From Lachnospiraceae bacterium C7 (GTDB taxonomy: Bacteria > Bacillota > Clostridia > Lachnospirales > Lachnospiraceae): a stretch of 64,000 nt of DNA. The DNA is taken from contig FOPE01000007.1 in NCBI GenBank assembly GCA_900113385.1, positions 23,468-87,467 of the forward strand, written 5' to 3'. Position 1 is the first letter of the stretch, and each line of letters starts with the position of its first letter. The notes below the pieces were generated by a model. That model did no database searches. It was not told where the DNA came from and was given only the letters and a program-made list of their open reading frames with translations. Of this stretch, positions 35,192 to 43,626 are shown one piece after another. Made by a program: the position numbers and the translations under genes.

Positions 35192-36562
35192 ATGAGTAGA
35201 GCTAAGAAAAAATCTGAATTTGCTACTCCATATACATTTAAAAATGCAATAACAAAGGGAAATATTTTTACAAAGCTTTCAGCATTAGTAATGGGCTTGG
35301 GAAATATGGCAAATAAACAGATAGTAAAAGGTTTACTTTTTTTGGCAATTGAAGTTGGATACATAATTTTTATGGCCACAAAGGGACTATATTATATTAA
35401 AATGTTTCCATCATTAGGCTGGAAAAAACAAGGAGAAGTGTGGAATGAAAAACTTCAAGTTTATGAGTATTCAGCTGGAGATAATTCAGTATTGTTGTTG
35501 TTATATGGAGTTGTAACAATTGCAATTACAGTATTATTTATCTATTTTTGGTTAGAAAATCTTAAAAGTGCGTACATGACACAATGCATGAAAGAAGAAA
35601 ATGCGCACATTCCAAATTTCAGAGAAGAAGTTTATGATTTATTTGATAAAAACTTACATAGAACATTAATGTTCTTACCATTTACAGGAATTTTGATTTT
35701 TACAATTTTACCATTGCTATTTATGATAGCCATGGCGTTTACAAACTATTCAGTTGTAGGCGAGCATTTAGTACTATTTGATTGGGTAGGTCTTAAAAAC
35801 TTTAAAACCGTACTAGGAATAGGTGGAAAACTAGGAAAAACATTCTGGCCAGTATTAGGCTGGACATTAATTTGGGCTTTCTTTGCTACATTCCTTAACT
35901 TTTTCTTAGGAATGATTTTAGCAATTGTAATTAATAGAAAAGAAACAAAAGGAAAAGCATTTTGGCGTTTTTGCTTTGTACTTTCAATTGCAGTTCCACA
36001 ATTTGTATCATTACTTATTATGAGAACAATGCTTCAACCAGAAGGTGCAATCAACAATTTATTAGTAAACGCAGGAATAATTAATAAAGCATTGCCATTT
36101 TGGACAAATGCAACTTGGGCAAGAGTATCCGTAATTTTAATAAACTGTTGGATAGGTATTCCATATACAATGCTTCAAATAACAGGTGTACTTCAAAATG
36201 TACCAGTAGAATTATATGAGGCTGCAAAAATTGACGGAGCAAATCCAGTACAGATTTATTTTAAAATTACATTACCATATATTATGTTTATTATGGGACC
36301 ATATGTAATTACACAATTTACAGGAAACATCAATAACTTTAACGTAATCTTCTTACTTAGTGCAGGCCAGCCAACACCAGTTGGAAGAACAGCAGGTAAA
36401 ACAGACTTGCTAGTAACGTGGTTATATAATTTAACGGTAAAATACCAATACTATAACCTAGGCGCTGTAATTGGTATCCTAACATTTATTGTATTATCTA
36501 TTGTTGCACTTGTTACATACCGCAACACAGCTTCTTATAAAGATGAGGAGGGATTCCAATAA
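35192..36562 (+). CDS. malF: Maltose/maltodextrin ABC transporter permease MalF
   Basis: Integral membrane subunit of 456 residues. It has an N-terminal extension, membrane segments near 45-65, 100-125 and 160-185, and the binding-protein-dependent transport domain with the EAA loop YEAAKIDGANPVQIYFKITLPYI that docks the ATPase. The ATG at 35159 is in frame, but AGGAGG at 35179-35184 has an ideal spacer to the ATG at 35192, which was chosen. It overlaps malG by one base. No ATPase gene (MsmX/MalK type) is next to it; a shared one elsewhere in the genome is expected. Confidence 0.92.
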   Translation: MSRAKKKSEFATPYTFKNAITKGNIFTKLSALVMGLGNMANKQIVKGLLFLAIEVGYIIFMATKGLYYIKMFPSLGWKKQGEVWNEKLQVYEYSAGDNSVLLLLYGVVTIAITVLFIYFWLENLKSAYMTQCMKEENAHIPNFREEVYDLFDKNLHRTLMFLPFTGILIFTILPLLFMIAMAFTNYSVVGEHLVLFDWVGLKNFKTVLGIGGKLGKTFWPVLGWTLIWAFFATFLNFFLGMILAIVINRKETKGKAFWRFCFVLSIAVPQFVSLLIMRTMLQPEGAINNLLVNAGIINKALPFWTNATWARVSVILINCWIGIPYTMLQITGVLQNVPVELYEAAKIDGANPVQIYFKITLPYIMFIMGPYVITQFTGNINNFNVIFLLSAGQPTPVGRTAGKTDLLVTWLYNLTVKYQYYNLGAVIGILTFIVLSIVALVTYRNTASYKDEEGFQ

Positions 36563-37419
36563 TGAATAAAGGAAAAGGAAGAAAAATTGTTAATAATGTA
36601 ATAGTACATGTTATTTTAGCAATACTAGCAATAATATGGTTATTCCCAATATTTTGGGTAATCATGACAAGTTTTAGAAAGGAAAGAGGAGCATATACTT
36701 CATACTTCTTCCCAAAACAACTTACATTTGATAACTACATCAAATTATTTACAGATACAGGAATGATTAATTTTCCACGTATGTTTTTAAATACGCTTAT
36801 TATATCCATTTTTTCATGCTTGGTATCAACAATATTTGTGCTTAGTACATCATATTGTATGTCTAGACTTAGATTTAAACTTAGAAAACCATTTATGAAT
36901 TTGGCAATGATTCTTGGATTATTCCCAGCATTTATGTCAATGGTAGCAGTTTATTTCATTTTAAAAGCATTTGGTTTAACAGAAGGAAATATGCTTAGAG
37001 TAGCACTTGTATTGATTTACTCGGCAGGATCAGGAACGGGATTTTATATAGCCAAGGGATTTTTTGACACAGTGCCAAAATCACTTACAGAAGCAGCAAT
37101 ATTAGATGGGTGTACACAGTTTCAGGTGTTTTATAAGATAATATGTCCATTATCGCAACCAATTATAGTGTACACGGTTTTAACATCATTCCTAGCACCA
37201 TGGTTAGATTTCGTATTTGTAAAAGTAATCGTAGGTGCAAAAGATGAGTATTGGACAGTTTCATTAGGCTTATATAATATGCTAGAAAGAGAATTTATTT
37301 ATAAATGGTACACACCATGGGCAGCAGCAGCAGTACTTGTATCAATACCAATTTCTATATTGTTTATAATCATGCAAAGATACTACGTAGATGGTTTATC
37401 TGGAGCGGTAAAAGGATAA
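36562..37419 (+). CDS. malG: Maltose/maltodextrin ABC transporter permease MalG
   Basis: Second membrane subunit, 285 residues with about six membrane segments. It starts at the TAATG junction with malF. It contains ILAIIWLFPIFWVIMTSFR and the EAA loop TEAAILDGCTQFQVFYKIICPLSQP, and ends with the usual QRYYVDGLSGAVKG. It is the last gene of the mal transporter operon; the converging plsC gene lies 200 bases downstream on the other strand. Confidence 0.95.
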   Translation: MNKGKGRKIVNNVIVHVILAILAIIWLFPIFWVIMTSFRKERGAYTSYFFPKQLTFDNYIKLFTDTGMINFPRMFLNTLIISIFSCLVSTIFVLSTSYCMSRLRFKLRKPFMNLAMILGLFPAFMSMVAVYFILKAFGLTEGNMLRVALVLIYSAGSGTGFYIAKGFFDTVPKSLTEAAILDGCTQFQVFYKIICPLSQPIIVYTVLTSFLAPWLDFVFVKVIVGAKDEYWTVSLGLYNMLEREFIYKWYTPWAAAAVLVSIPISILFIIMQRYYVDGLSGAVKG

Positions 37420-37504
37420 AGATAACTGTTTATTTTAAAAAATTAGGATAAAAAAAGAACAAAGCTAAAGGAATAAACTTAAAGAACAAAGTTAAAAAAT
37501 AAAA

Positions 37505-37561
37505 CAAAAACGCCTCATTTGTCTCATCAATTCATAAAAATGATAAAGACAAAGGGGCGTC
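37505..37561 (-). terminator. Terminator between malG and plsC, oriented for plsC
   Basis: ACGCCTCATTTGTCT and AGACAAAGGGGCGT pair with a one-base bulge and a T-G pair. On the minus strand the stem is followed by TTTTTG. The plus strand has a poor T tract, so malG may end here less efficiently. Confidence 0.75.
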
Positions 37562-37619
37562 TTAAATTTTAAAAATAAAATTGTTATTTAATATTTGATT
37601 TAATATTTTGATTTATTAA

Positions 37620-38366
37620 TTATTTTTCAGAATTCCTAGTGGCTAGATCTTTTAGCATATCTTCAATGATAGCCTGAGTGTATGCACCAGCTTTTTTCTG
37701 ATTCTCTTTAGGCAAATCTTCTATATAAAAAGGTGTACCATATTTAATAGTCATATTTGTACGTTTAACCCATGGAAAATGGTTCTCTAAAACTTCGTCT
37801 GCACCCATAATAGCCATAGGAACTACAGGGCATTTAGCTTTTTGGGCTATTTTAAAACTACCTTCTTTAAATGGCAATGTTTTAGTTACATCAGCATCCT
37901 TATTGCGAGTTCCTTCAGGAAAAATGCAAATAGATACGTCTGATTTAGCATATTCAATGGCTGTAAGTATAACCTTCATGTTTTGACGAATATCGGATCT
38001 ATCGATTAATAAACAGTAGATTCGACGCATTAAAAGAGATAAAACTGGTATTTTTCCAATGCTCTTTTTGGCGATAAAACCTGTAGGATTTGGGCACTGA
38101 GAATATGCTGCAACAACATCAAAAAAACCTCGATGGTTACCAATGTATAAAACAGCTTTATCCTGAGGGATGTTTTCGCGACCTTCGACAGTAAGGTGTA
38201 CACCTGATAAAAACATGATGAATTTAAATCCAAATTGAACAAATCGAAGCTGAATCATATCAGCGTGATGTTTACTAAATTTAGATATAATAAATTCAAC
38301 GCCCATAACAGGGAGACTTACTATCAAAAAAATGATTACGAAAAGTACATCTAAAAAAGTTCTCAT
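37620..38366 (-). CDS. plsC: 1-acyl-sn-glycerol-3-phosphate acyltransferase
   Basis: Adds the second acyl chain to lysophosphatidic acid, making phosphatidic acid at the inner membrane. The 248-residue protein has an N-terminal membrane segment (VLFVIIFLIVSLPVMGV). Motif I is NHRGFFD (HX4D, the catalytic pair), motif III is IFPEGTR and motif IV is PVVPMAIMG. The start ATG follows GTGAGG. A single gene, it converges on the mal operon. Confidence 0.93.
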   Translation of the reverse strand: MRTFLDVLFVIIFLIVSLPVMGVEFIISKFSKHHADMIQLRFVQFGFKFIMFLSGVHLTVEGRENIPQDKAVLYIGNHRGFFDVVAAYSQCPNPTGFIAKKSIGKIPVLSLLMRRIYCLLIDRSDIRQNMKVILTAIEYAKSDVSICIFPEGTRNKDADVTKTLPFKEGSFKIAQKAKCPVVPMAIMGADEVLENHFPWVKRTNMTIKYGTPFYIEDLPKENQKKAGAYTQAIIEDMLKDLATRNSEK

Positions 38367-38628
38367 ATCAAAAACCTCACTTAAAAATATTCTGTTTTAA
38401 TGTACGAATAAAATCGTAATATTATAACAAACTACATTATATAGCAATTTTATCGACACATGCAAGAGAAGTGATAAGGTAATGTGCAATTAATTAATTT
38501 ATATAATAAATAAGGGGTGGGAATTAAGTAAAAAAATTAATTATGAATTAATAAAAAAAGAAAAAAGTTGAAAATATAATGGTAAATTTCGGAGATTTTA
38601 GTCAATACCGTCAATTTTAACAATTATA

Positions 38629-38657
38629 TTTTGTGAAAAATTAATAAGTTCACAAAA
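38629..38657. repeat. Perfect inverted repeat upstream of veg
   Basis: TTTTGTGAA and TTCACAAAA, 9 bases each with an 11-base loop. No T tract on either side fits a terminator. A TGTACA..TTTGTAC motif cluster at 38694-38763 follows, ending in the palindrome TTTGTACAAA. The 38367-38868 region has no ORF worth calling. Confidence 0.6.
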
Positions 38658-38782
38658 AAATGGGGTTACACTACAGGCAAAAATTAGCCATTATGTACAC
38701 AATTTGTACGCAATTTAGTAGTATAATACAATTTGGAATAAATTTTTGTAATATTTGTACAAAAATAGATACTTTCAAACTA

Positions 38783-38811
38783 TTGCAAATATTTTAACAC
38801 TTTGCTATACT
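38783..38811 (+). promoter_or_regulatory. Strong sigma-A promoter of veg
   Basis: TTGCAA (38783-38788) and TATACT (38806-38811), 17-base spacer, plus an extended -10 (TGC). The veg promoter of Bacillus is known to be very strong. Confidence 0.75.
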
Positions 38812-38868
38812 GAAATTAACTTGATGTTGTGTTATTGTTTAATATGCTCAAGCAGAGGAGGAAATTAT

Positions 38869-39111
38869 ATGGAACAAGCAGATATCAACAAGGTTCGCGC
38901 ATCCGTACATCAACAATGTGGAAGTCATGTAATGATTTTGTTAGATCGTGGTCGCAACAAGGTAGATATTCAAGAAGGGGTTATTCAGAAAGCATATCCA
39001 AGTGTTTTCACAGTTTTAGTTGAGGATAAGAAAGCATCTAATCCTCCACAACTATTATCATTTAGTTATAAGGATATAATCACAAAAGACATTCGAATGA
39101 CATTATGCTAA
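38869..39111 (+). CDS. veg: Veg protein
   Basis: Small conserved Firmicute protein of 80 residues. In Bacillus it stimulates biofilm formation. The pattern MEQADINKVRASVHQQCG, VIQKAYPSVFTVLVED and LLSFSYKDIITKDI matches the Sm-like Veg family. The longer reading from 38755 is rejected: AGAGGAGG lies just before the ATG at 38869, and the promoter -10 lies inside the extra codons. The 3' end carries a CATTCGAATG palindrome. Confidence 0.92.
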   Translation: MEQADINKVRASVHQQCGSHVMILLDRGRNKVDIQEGVIQKAYPSVFTVLVEDKKASNPPQLLSFSYKDIITKDIRMTLC

Positions 39112-39134
39112 TCAGGGAAGTTAGCATTCGAATG
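39090..39134. repeat. Paired CATTCGAATG palindromes at the veg 3' end
   Basis: CATTCGAATG occurs at 39090-39099 and 39125-39134, and ATGCTAA/TTAGCAT (39105-39111 and 39121-39127) pair between them. The two copies can also pair with each other, so alternative folds exist across the veg stop codon. Confidence 0.7.
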
Positions 39135-39152
39135 GCATATAGTTTCATAGGG

Positions 39153-39187
39153 AAAGGTCGTTACGGAACGGGGGTAGCGACTTTTTT
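39153..39187 (+). terminator. Intrinsic terminator of veg
   Basis: AAAGGTCGTTAC and GTAGCGACTTT pair with a G-T and a one-base bulge around a GC-rich loop, followed by a T run. Confidence 0.82.
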
Positions 39188-39237
39188 ATTGCATAAAATT
39201 ATTGGTTGTACTATTTTTGCAACATAAGGGTTTAAAG

Positions 39238-39266
39238 TTGTTGCAAATCAAGTTTAGTGATAAAAT
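39238..39266 (+). promoter_or_regulatory. Possible promoter for the Gln-rich membrane protein gene
   Basis: TTGTTG (39238-39243) and TAAAAT (39261-39266), 17-base spacer, with TGA before the -10. It lies about 180 bases before the gene. Confidence 0.35.
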
Positions 39267-39449
39267 TAACATGATAGTTTTATTAAAAAAGTGAAACTAT
39301 TATGTAGGAAAGATTAAAAAAGACATTGAAAAATAAATATTAAAAATTGTAATAGGTTGTTAATATTTATTTTTGATGTTAGAATAAATCAAAATTAGTT
39401 TTAACTAAATTTTTGAAGAAAACAAGGAGTATTTAAAGTAGGAGACAAT

Positions 39450-40613
39450 ATGGACAAGGAAAGACAAGAATTAGAACAAAATGGTGGAACATTTGAAGTT
39501 AACGAGAAAGAAGTAAGTTCATCAGAACAAACATTAGGACAAGCGTCAGAGCAATCTGCATCAGAGCAATCTGCGCAGATGCCAGAACAGCAAGTAAATC
39601 AAGGCCAATCAGTGTTAGAGCAGGAGCAGTCTAAGCCAGAACAAGGTAAATATGTACAAGGTCAGGCAGTTTCAGGCCAGGATCAAGCACATAGATTTGA
39701 TCCAAACTATGGCCAGCAATCAAGTGCAATACATTTTGGAAATAACGCAAATCAGAGCCAGCCAATGCCAGGACAAGGCCAACCAATGCCAGGACAGGGC
39801 CAACCAATGCCAGGACAGGGCCAGCCAATGCCAGGACAAGGTCAGCCACAGCAGTTTAGAGCAAATTATAATTATGCTAATCCAGGGAACCTTCAAAATG
39901 GCAATGGAAATTATCCATATAACAACTATAACAATCAAATAAATGAAAGCAAAAAATCAAAAGGTGCCATTATTGCAATAGGTGTAGCGGCTGCTTTAGT
40001 AATTGCATTAATTGTCGTATTAATTGCAATTGTGGCAAATTCAACAGGAAAATCAAATAGCAAGTATAGAAAGTCATATACTAATGGATATTCGAAATCT
40101 GAAGATAGCAGCGAAAAGGCTAAAAGTTTGAAAGGTGATAAGGGAACTGTAACTATCTATGGAACTGAAGTTAAATTAGGATGCAAGTATAAAGATTTAC
40201 CTAAGAACATAAAAGATAAAATAGAACTTAGTGATGCTGAAGACGATTGTGATATTAATTCGATTAAGCAAGGTGATTTGATAGAGTTGGAAAGCAAAAA
40301 TAATGACGAAATAGATATTGAATTGCTGTTTAAAAACAATAATGAACAAAATTGTTCACTTGATGAGTGTGATTTATACGAAGTGAAGATTTTCGATAAT
40401 GGAATAAAAAATGTTTCGGGTAAAGAATTTAATTATCTTGGTGGACTTCAGACAGGAATCACTAAAGAAAAAGCAAAAAAAATCTTAGAAGCAAATTATT
40501 CAGATGTTGATTATAACGATGATCTAGATGATTTTTTTGTTAGTGATAACAACAACGAAGTTTTTGTTTCGTTTTCTAGCGAGGGAAAAGTGGATGCTAT
40601 CATGGTAGAATAG
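39450..40613 (+). CDS. Membrane-anchored protein with Gln-rich repeat N terminus, unknown function
   Basis: I do not recognise this 387-residue protein. Residues 1-165 are low complexity, rich in Gln, Ser, Pro and Gly, with four perfect QPMPGQG repeats at about 104-131. One membrane segment (GAIIAIGVAAALVIALIVVL) at about 172-192 follows. The last 190 residues form a charged, probably extracytoplasmic domain starting GTEVKLGCKYKDLPKNIKDK. With no signal peptide, the Gln-rich part should be in the cytoplasm. The C-terminal domain resembles that of the next gene (GCSIEVGEKYGEIPGKTRE), so the two are paralogues. The ATG follows TAGGAG. Confidence 0.75.
   Translation: MDKERQELEQNGGTFEVNEKEVSSSEQTLGQASEQSASEQSAQMPEQQVNQGQSVLEQEQSKPEQGKYVQGQAVSGQDQAHRFDPNYGQQSSAIHFGNNANQSQPMPGQGQPMPGQGQPMPGQGQPMPGQGQPQQFRANYNYANPGNLQNGNGNYPYNNYNNQINESKKSKGAIIAIGVAAALVIALIVVLIAIVANSTGKSNSKYRKSYTNGYSKSEDSSEKAKSLKGDKGTVTIYGTEVKLGCKYKDLPKNIKDKIELSDAEDDCDINSIKQGDLIELESKNNDEIDIELLFKNNNEQNCSLDECDLYEVKIFDNGIKNVSGKEFNYLGGLQTGITKEKAKKILEANYSDVDYNDDLDDFFVSDNNNEVFVSFSSEGKVDAIMVE
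39759..39842 (+). repeat. Four 21-base tandem repeats coding QPMPGQG
   Basis: Four in-frame copies of a 21-base unit (CARCCAATGCCAGGACARGG) start at 39759, 39780, 39801 and 39822. They differ at only a few third positions, so copy number may vary by slippage without a frameshift. Confidence 0.95.
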
Positions 40614-40635
40614 TACTAGTAAAATTAGATTTTGG

Positions 40636-40666
40636 AGGGCAGGAATAATAAATTCTGCCCTTTTTT
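40636..40666 (+). terminator. Intrinsic terminator between the paralogous genes
   Basis: GGGCAG and CTGCCC with added A-T pairs close a loop of about 12 bases, followed by six T residues. Confidence 0.88.
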
Positions 40667-40692
40667 CTAGCAAAAGGAGATGATAAAAGCAG

Positions 40693-41409
40693 ATGAATGA
40701 AAAGATACACAAACATATAGTTATGTGGAGTATAATTTTAATAATAACAATACTTATTGCAATTGCTGTTTGTATTTTTACTCTAGTTATTCAAGAAAAA
40801 AATAATAATGTGGACAGTTATTGTAAACCGGAAAAAAATATACATAATGAAATAAAGATGGGAAAAAACAATCAAGAAAGCAATAACTCAGATGAAAAAA
40901 AAAAAAAGGAAAGAATAGAAAAGGTATCAGAAAATATCGTTAAAATAGATGGGTGTTCAATAGAAGTTGGAGAAAAATATGGTGAAATACCAGGAAAAAC
41001 AAGGGAAACATTTGAAGCTTCGGGAATGTTTAAAATTGTATTAGATCCAAATGAAACAATAAATTTTAGAGTGTCTAACAAAAAATGCGATGATAAGGGG
41101 ATATCTTATATCGTTAAAGTAGGCAACGATTCAGAAAAAGACAAAAGCCTATTAGAATGTAAAGTAATGAGTTTTTTGGCATCATATATAAATCCATACA
41201 ATGATAAAGAACCATATTTAAAGGAAAATCCAGTGGGATTAATTAAGTTAGCTGATAGCAAAGAAGATGTAGATAGGGCATTGTTTGGTGAAGATTACAA
41301 GGTGGATGGTTCAACATTAGCGTTGGTAATATATAAGAAAGATAAGAAATATTACAATGTGTATTTTCAAAATGGAAAGGTGGCACTGATAAATTATTAC
41401 ACCATATAA
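40693..41409 (+). CDS. Membrane-anchored paralogue of the preceding gene, unknown function
   Basis: A protein of 238 residues without a recognised family. A short cytoplasmic start and a membrane segment (SIILIITILIAIAVCIFTLVI, about 13-33) are followed by a charged linker and a C-terminal domain from about 92. The strand pattern is that of the neighbour: GCSIEVGEKYGEIPGKTRE, then KVGNDSEKDKSLLECKV, then GLIKLADSKEDVDRAL and YYNVYFQNGKVALI at the end. It lacks the Gln-rich part. AAAGGAGATGA ends 12 bases before the ATG. The 41410-41502 gap holds no gene. Confidence 0.75.
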   Translation: MNEKIHKHIVMWSIILIITILIAIAVCIFTLVIQEKNNNVDSYCKPEKNIHNEIKMGKNNQESNNSDEKKKKERIEKVSENIVKIDGCSIEVGEKYGEIPGKTRETFEASGMFKIVLDPNETINFRVSNKKCDDKGISYIVKVGNDSEKDKSLLECKVMSFLASYINPYNDKEPYLKENPVGLIKLADSKEDVDRALFGEDYKVDGSTLALVIYKKDKKYYNVYFQNGKVALINYYTI

Positions 41410-41502
41410 TAGGAATAAATACGAAAATTCAAGATTAAAATGTTACAAAAAGATTGCAATGGAATCAAAAAGGATAAAAAAGGATAATTAATAATAATGT
41501 AG

Positions 41503-41539
41503 AAAGATCTTCGGCAAAAAGCTAGAGGATCTTTTTTTT
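41503..41539 (+). terminator. Intrinsic terminator
   Basis: AAAGATCTTC and GAGGATCTTT pair with one T-G pair around the loop, followed by a T run. Confidence 0.82.
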
Positions 41540-41746
41540 AGTTAGAGTTAAAAAACTTAAGGAAAATTTAAAAATAGATTAAAGAAGTTAAAAGTAAAGT
41601 CGATAAAAATATTGAGAAATGTTGAAAAAATAGAAAATGTGTTCGCAAAAAACGAGGGAATATTGAATAAATGGTGAACATTCTGTGAACAGTCGGTGAT
41701 TTCTTCAAAAATATTACAAAAAAATGAAAAAAGTAGTGGAAAAAAT

Positions 41747-41776
41747 TTAACATTTGTGTAACAATAGTAATATAAA
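41747..41776 (+). promoter_or_regulatory. Probable promoter of the NlpC/P60 gene
   Basis: TTAACA (41747-41752) and TATAAA (41771-41776), 18-base spacer. The 41540-41746 region is A+T rich, contains a GTGAACATTCTGTGAACAG direct repeat and shows no gene. Confidence 0.45.
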
Positions 41777-41853
41777 GATAAAAGATAAATATTGATTAGG
41801 GTATTTTTAAAAAAGTAAAGCCCAATAACTTATATAATTATTTGGAGGAGAAA

Positions 41854-43122
41854 ATGAAAACACGAAAATTTACAAGTTTAGTTTGCAAGAATAAAAAGAG
41901 CGTTGTTTCAATCATGATGGTTGGTGCATTAGCATTTACTACACCAGCAGCAGGAATGTTAAATGGAACACTTAGTCAGAAAGTATATGCTACAGATGCT
42001 AAAAAGAAAAAAGCAGAGGCTCAGAAGAATTTAAATGATGTAAACAAAAAACTTGAAGATTTACAAAAACAACAATCAGCAGTAGAATCACAGGTTGACA
42101 AGTCTACACAGGAATTAGCTCAGATCATGAGTGCACAGCAGACACTTAAAACTGAAATGTCTGACAAACAAAGAGAGATCGACAAAGCAAAGAAAGATCT
42201 TGATGTTGCAAAAGATAATGAGAAGAAACAATACGATGCAATGAAAAAACGTATTGAATTCATGTATGAAAACAGTGCATCTGATTCAATTTGGACAGCT
42301 ATTCTTGATTCAAAGAGTTTCTCAGAAATGTTAAATAACATCGAGTATGTTTCAACAGTATATAAAACAGATAGAAAATTAGTTACAGCTTATCAAGATG
42401 CTGTTAAAAAAGTAGAAGATTTATCAAATCAGTTACAGGATGAAATGAGTGATTTAGAGGCATCTAAATCAGAATATGACCAACAGCAGAAAGAGTTATC
42501 TGATAAGGTAGAAAACTTAAAAGCTCAGTCAGGTTCATTTGATGCACAGATGGCACAGGCAAAGCAGCTTGCAGCAACATACACATCTACTATTTCAGAA
42601 CAGAATGCTTTAATTAATCAGCAACTTGCAGCTGAAAGAGCAGCAGCTAATACAGCAAACAATCGCGCAGCAGCTAGAACAACAACTACTTCAAGAAAGA
42701 ATAGTAGAACAAGTGCAGGTGCAGGCGCAGGACAAGGTAGAGCAACTGGAGGAGCAAGTAATGGTAACTTTAATCCATCAGGAGCTGTTTCAGGTAGCGT
42801 ACTTGGATATGCGTCACAGTTTGTTGGTGGACCATACAAATGGGGCGGCACAAGCCTTACAAATGGATGTGACTGTTCAGGATTTGTAATGGGTGTATAT
42901 GCTCACTTCGGTAAGGGCTTACCACACAGCTCAGCAGCTATGAGAGGTGTAGGACAAGCAGTAAGCGTTAACAACATGCAACCAGGTGATATTGTATGTT
43001 ACGCAGGTCACGTTGGAATTTATGCTGGTAACGGACAGTTACTTAGTGCCTTAAATTCAAGTAAAGGTATTACATACTGCTCAGTTAATTACAAACCAAT
43101 TTTGGCAGTAAGAAGATTGTAG
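41854..43122 (+). CDS. Secreted coiled-coil NlpC/P60 peptidoglycan endopeptidase
   Basis: Cell wall hydrolase of 422 residues, similar in layout to PcsB/CwlO-type enzymes that split daughter cells. The signal peptide is residues 1-45, with a probable cleavage after KVYA. A long coiled coil (about 48-265) follows, with repeated Lys/Glu/Gln heptads. An Ala/Thr/Arg/Gly-rich linker leads to the catalytic domain (about 310-422): CDCSGFVMG with the nucleophilic Cys near 341, and GHVGIYAGNG with the His near 385. The TTG at 41842 lies inside the ribosome binding site, so the ATG at 41854 is used. Control of the enzyme through its coiled coil by FtsEX is known for relatives; here it is inferred. Confidence 0.92.
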   Translation: MKTRKFTSLVCKNKKSVVSIMMVGALAFTTPAAGMLNGTLSQKVYATDAKKKKAEAQKNLNDVNKKLEDLQKQQSAVESQVDKSTQELAQIMSAQQTLKTEMSDKQREIDKAKKDLDVAKDNEKKQYDAMKKRIEFMYENSASDSIWTAILDSKSFSEMLNNIEYVSTVYKTDRKLVTAYQDAVKKVEDLSNQLQDEMSDLEASKSEYDQQQKELSDKVENLKAQSGSFDAQMAQAKQLAATYTSTISEQNALINQQLAAERAAANTANNRAAARTTTTSRKNSRTSAGAGAGQGRATGGASNGNFNPSGAVSGSVLGYASQFVGGPYKWGGTSLTNGCDCSGFVMGVYAHFGKGLPHSSAAMRGVGQAVSVNNMQPGDIVCYAGHVGIYAGNGQLLSALNSSKGITYCSVNYKPILAVRRL

Positions 43123-43160
43123 TACTAACTTGTAGAGACAGATTATAGGAGGCTTTTAAA

Positions 43161-43598
43161 ATGCAGTTTGAAGATTTACGTAAAGAAATGATTGCTGCTA
43201 TGAAAGCTAGAGATAAACAACGTAAAAATGCTATTTCATCTTTAGTTTCCGCAGCAAAGAAAGTTGCCATCGATGAGGGACACAGAGATGACATTTCAGA
43301 AGAGATTGTTAACAGAGTTATTATGAAAGAAATGAAGACTGTTGAAGAGCAGGTAGCTGAGTGCCCTGCAGACAGATCTGATTTACTTGAAGAATATAAA
43401 GCTCGTTTAGAAGTATACAAAGAGTTTGCTCCAAAAATGTTATCAGCTGAAGAAGTTGAAGCAGTTATTAAAGAAAAATTTGCTGATGTTCTTGCAACAA
43501 AGAACAAAGGCCAGATTATGAAAAACATTATGCCAGAGTTAAAAGGCAAAGCGGACGGAAAAGTAATTAATCAAGTAGTTACTGGTCTTTGCAGTTAA
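43161..43598 (+). CDS. yqeY: GatB/YqeY domain protein
   Basis: A protein of 145 residues of the YqeY family, which resembles the C-terminal tRNA-binding domain of GatB. Role uncertain, possibly in tRNA amidation or stabilisation. The pattern DLRKEMIAAMKARDKQRKNAISSL, then ILLEEYK-type (DLLEEYKARLEVYKEFAPKMLS) and NKGQIMKNIMPELKGKADGKVI is typical. The ATG follows TAGGAGG. It lies 38 bases after the wall hydrolase and 28 before the next gene, likely one operon. Confidence 0.9.
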   Translation: MQFEDLRKEMIAAMKARDKQRKNAISSLVSAAKKVAIDEGHRDDISEEIVNRVIMKEMKTVEEQVAECPADRSDLLEEYKARLEVYKEFAPKMLSAEEVEAVIKEKFADVLATKNKGQIMKNIMPELKGKADGKVINQVVTGLCS

Positions 43599-43626
43599 TT
43601 TTAAAGACCTTTATTATGGAGGTTGT

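Noticed and set aside
38755..39111. Longer veg reading frame of 118 codons
   Set aside because: The extra codons include the promoter -10 and lack a ribosome binding site; AGAGGAGG precedes the ATG at 38869.
39759..39842. CRISPR-like regular repeats
   Set aside because: The repeats are contiguous, 21 bases long and in frame in a protein; there are no spacers.
39652..39942. Alternative frame through the Gln-rich gene, with cysteine-containing repeats
   Set aside because: A shadow of the 21-base repeats in the true frame; no ribosome binding site.
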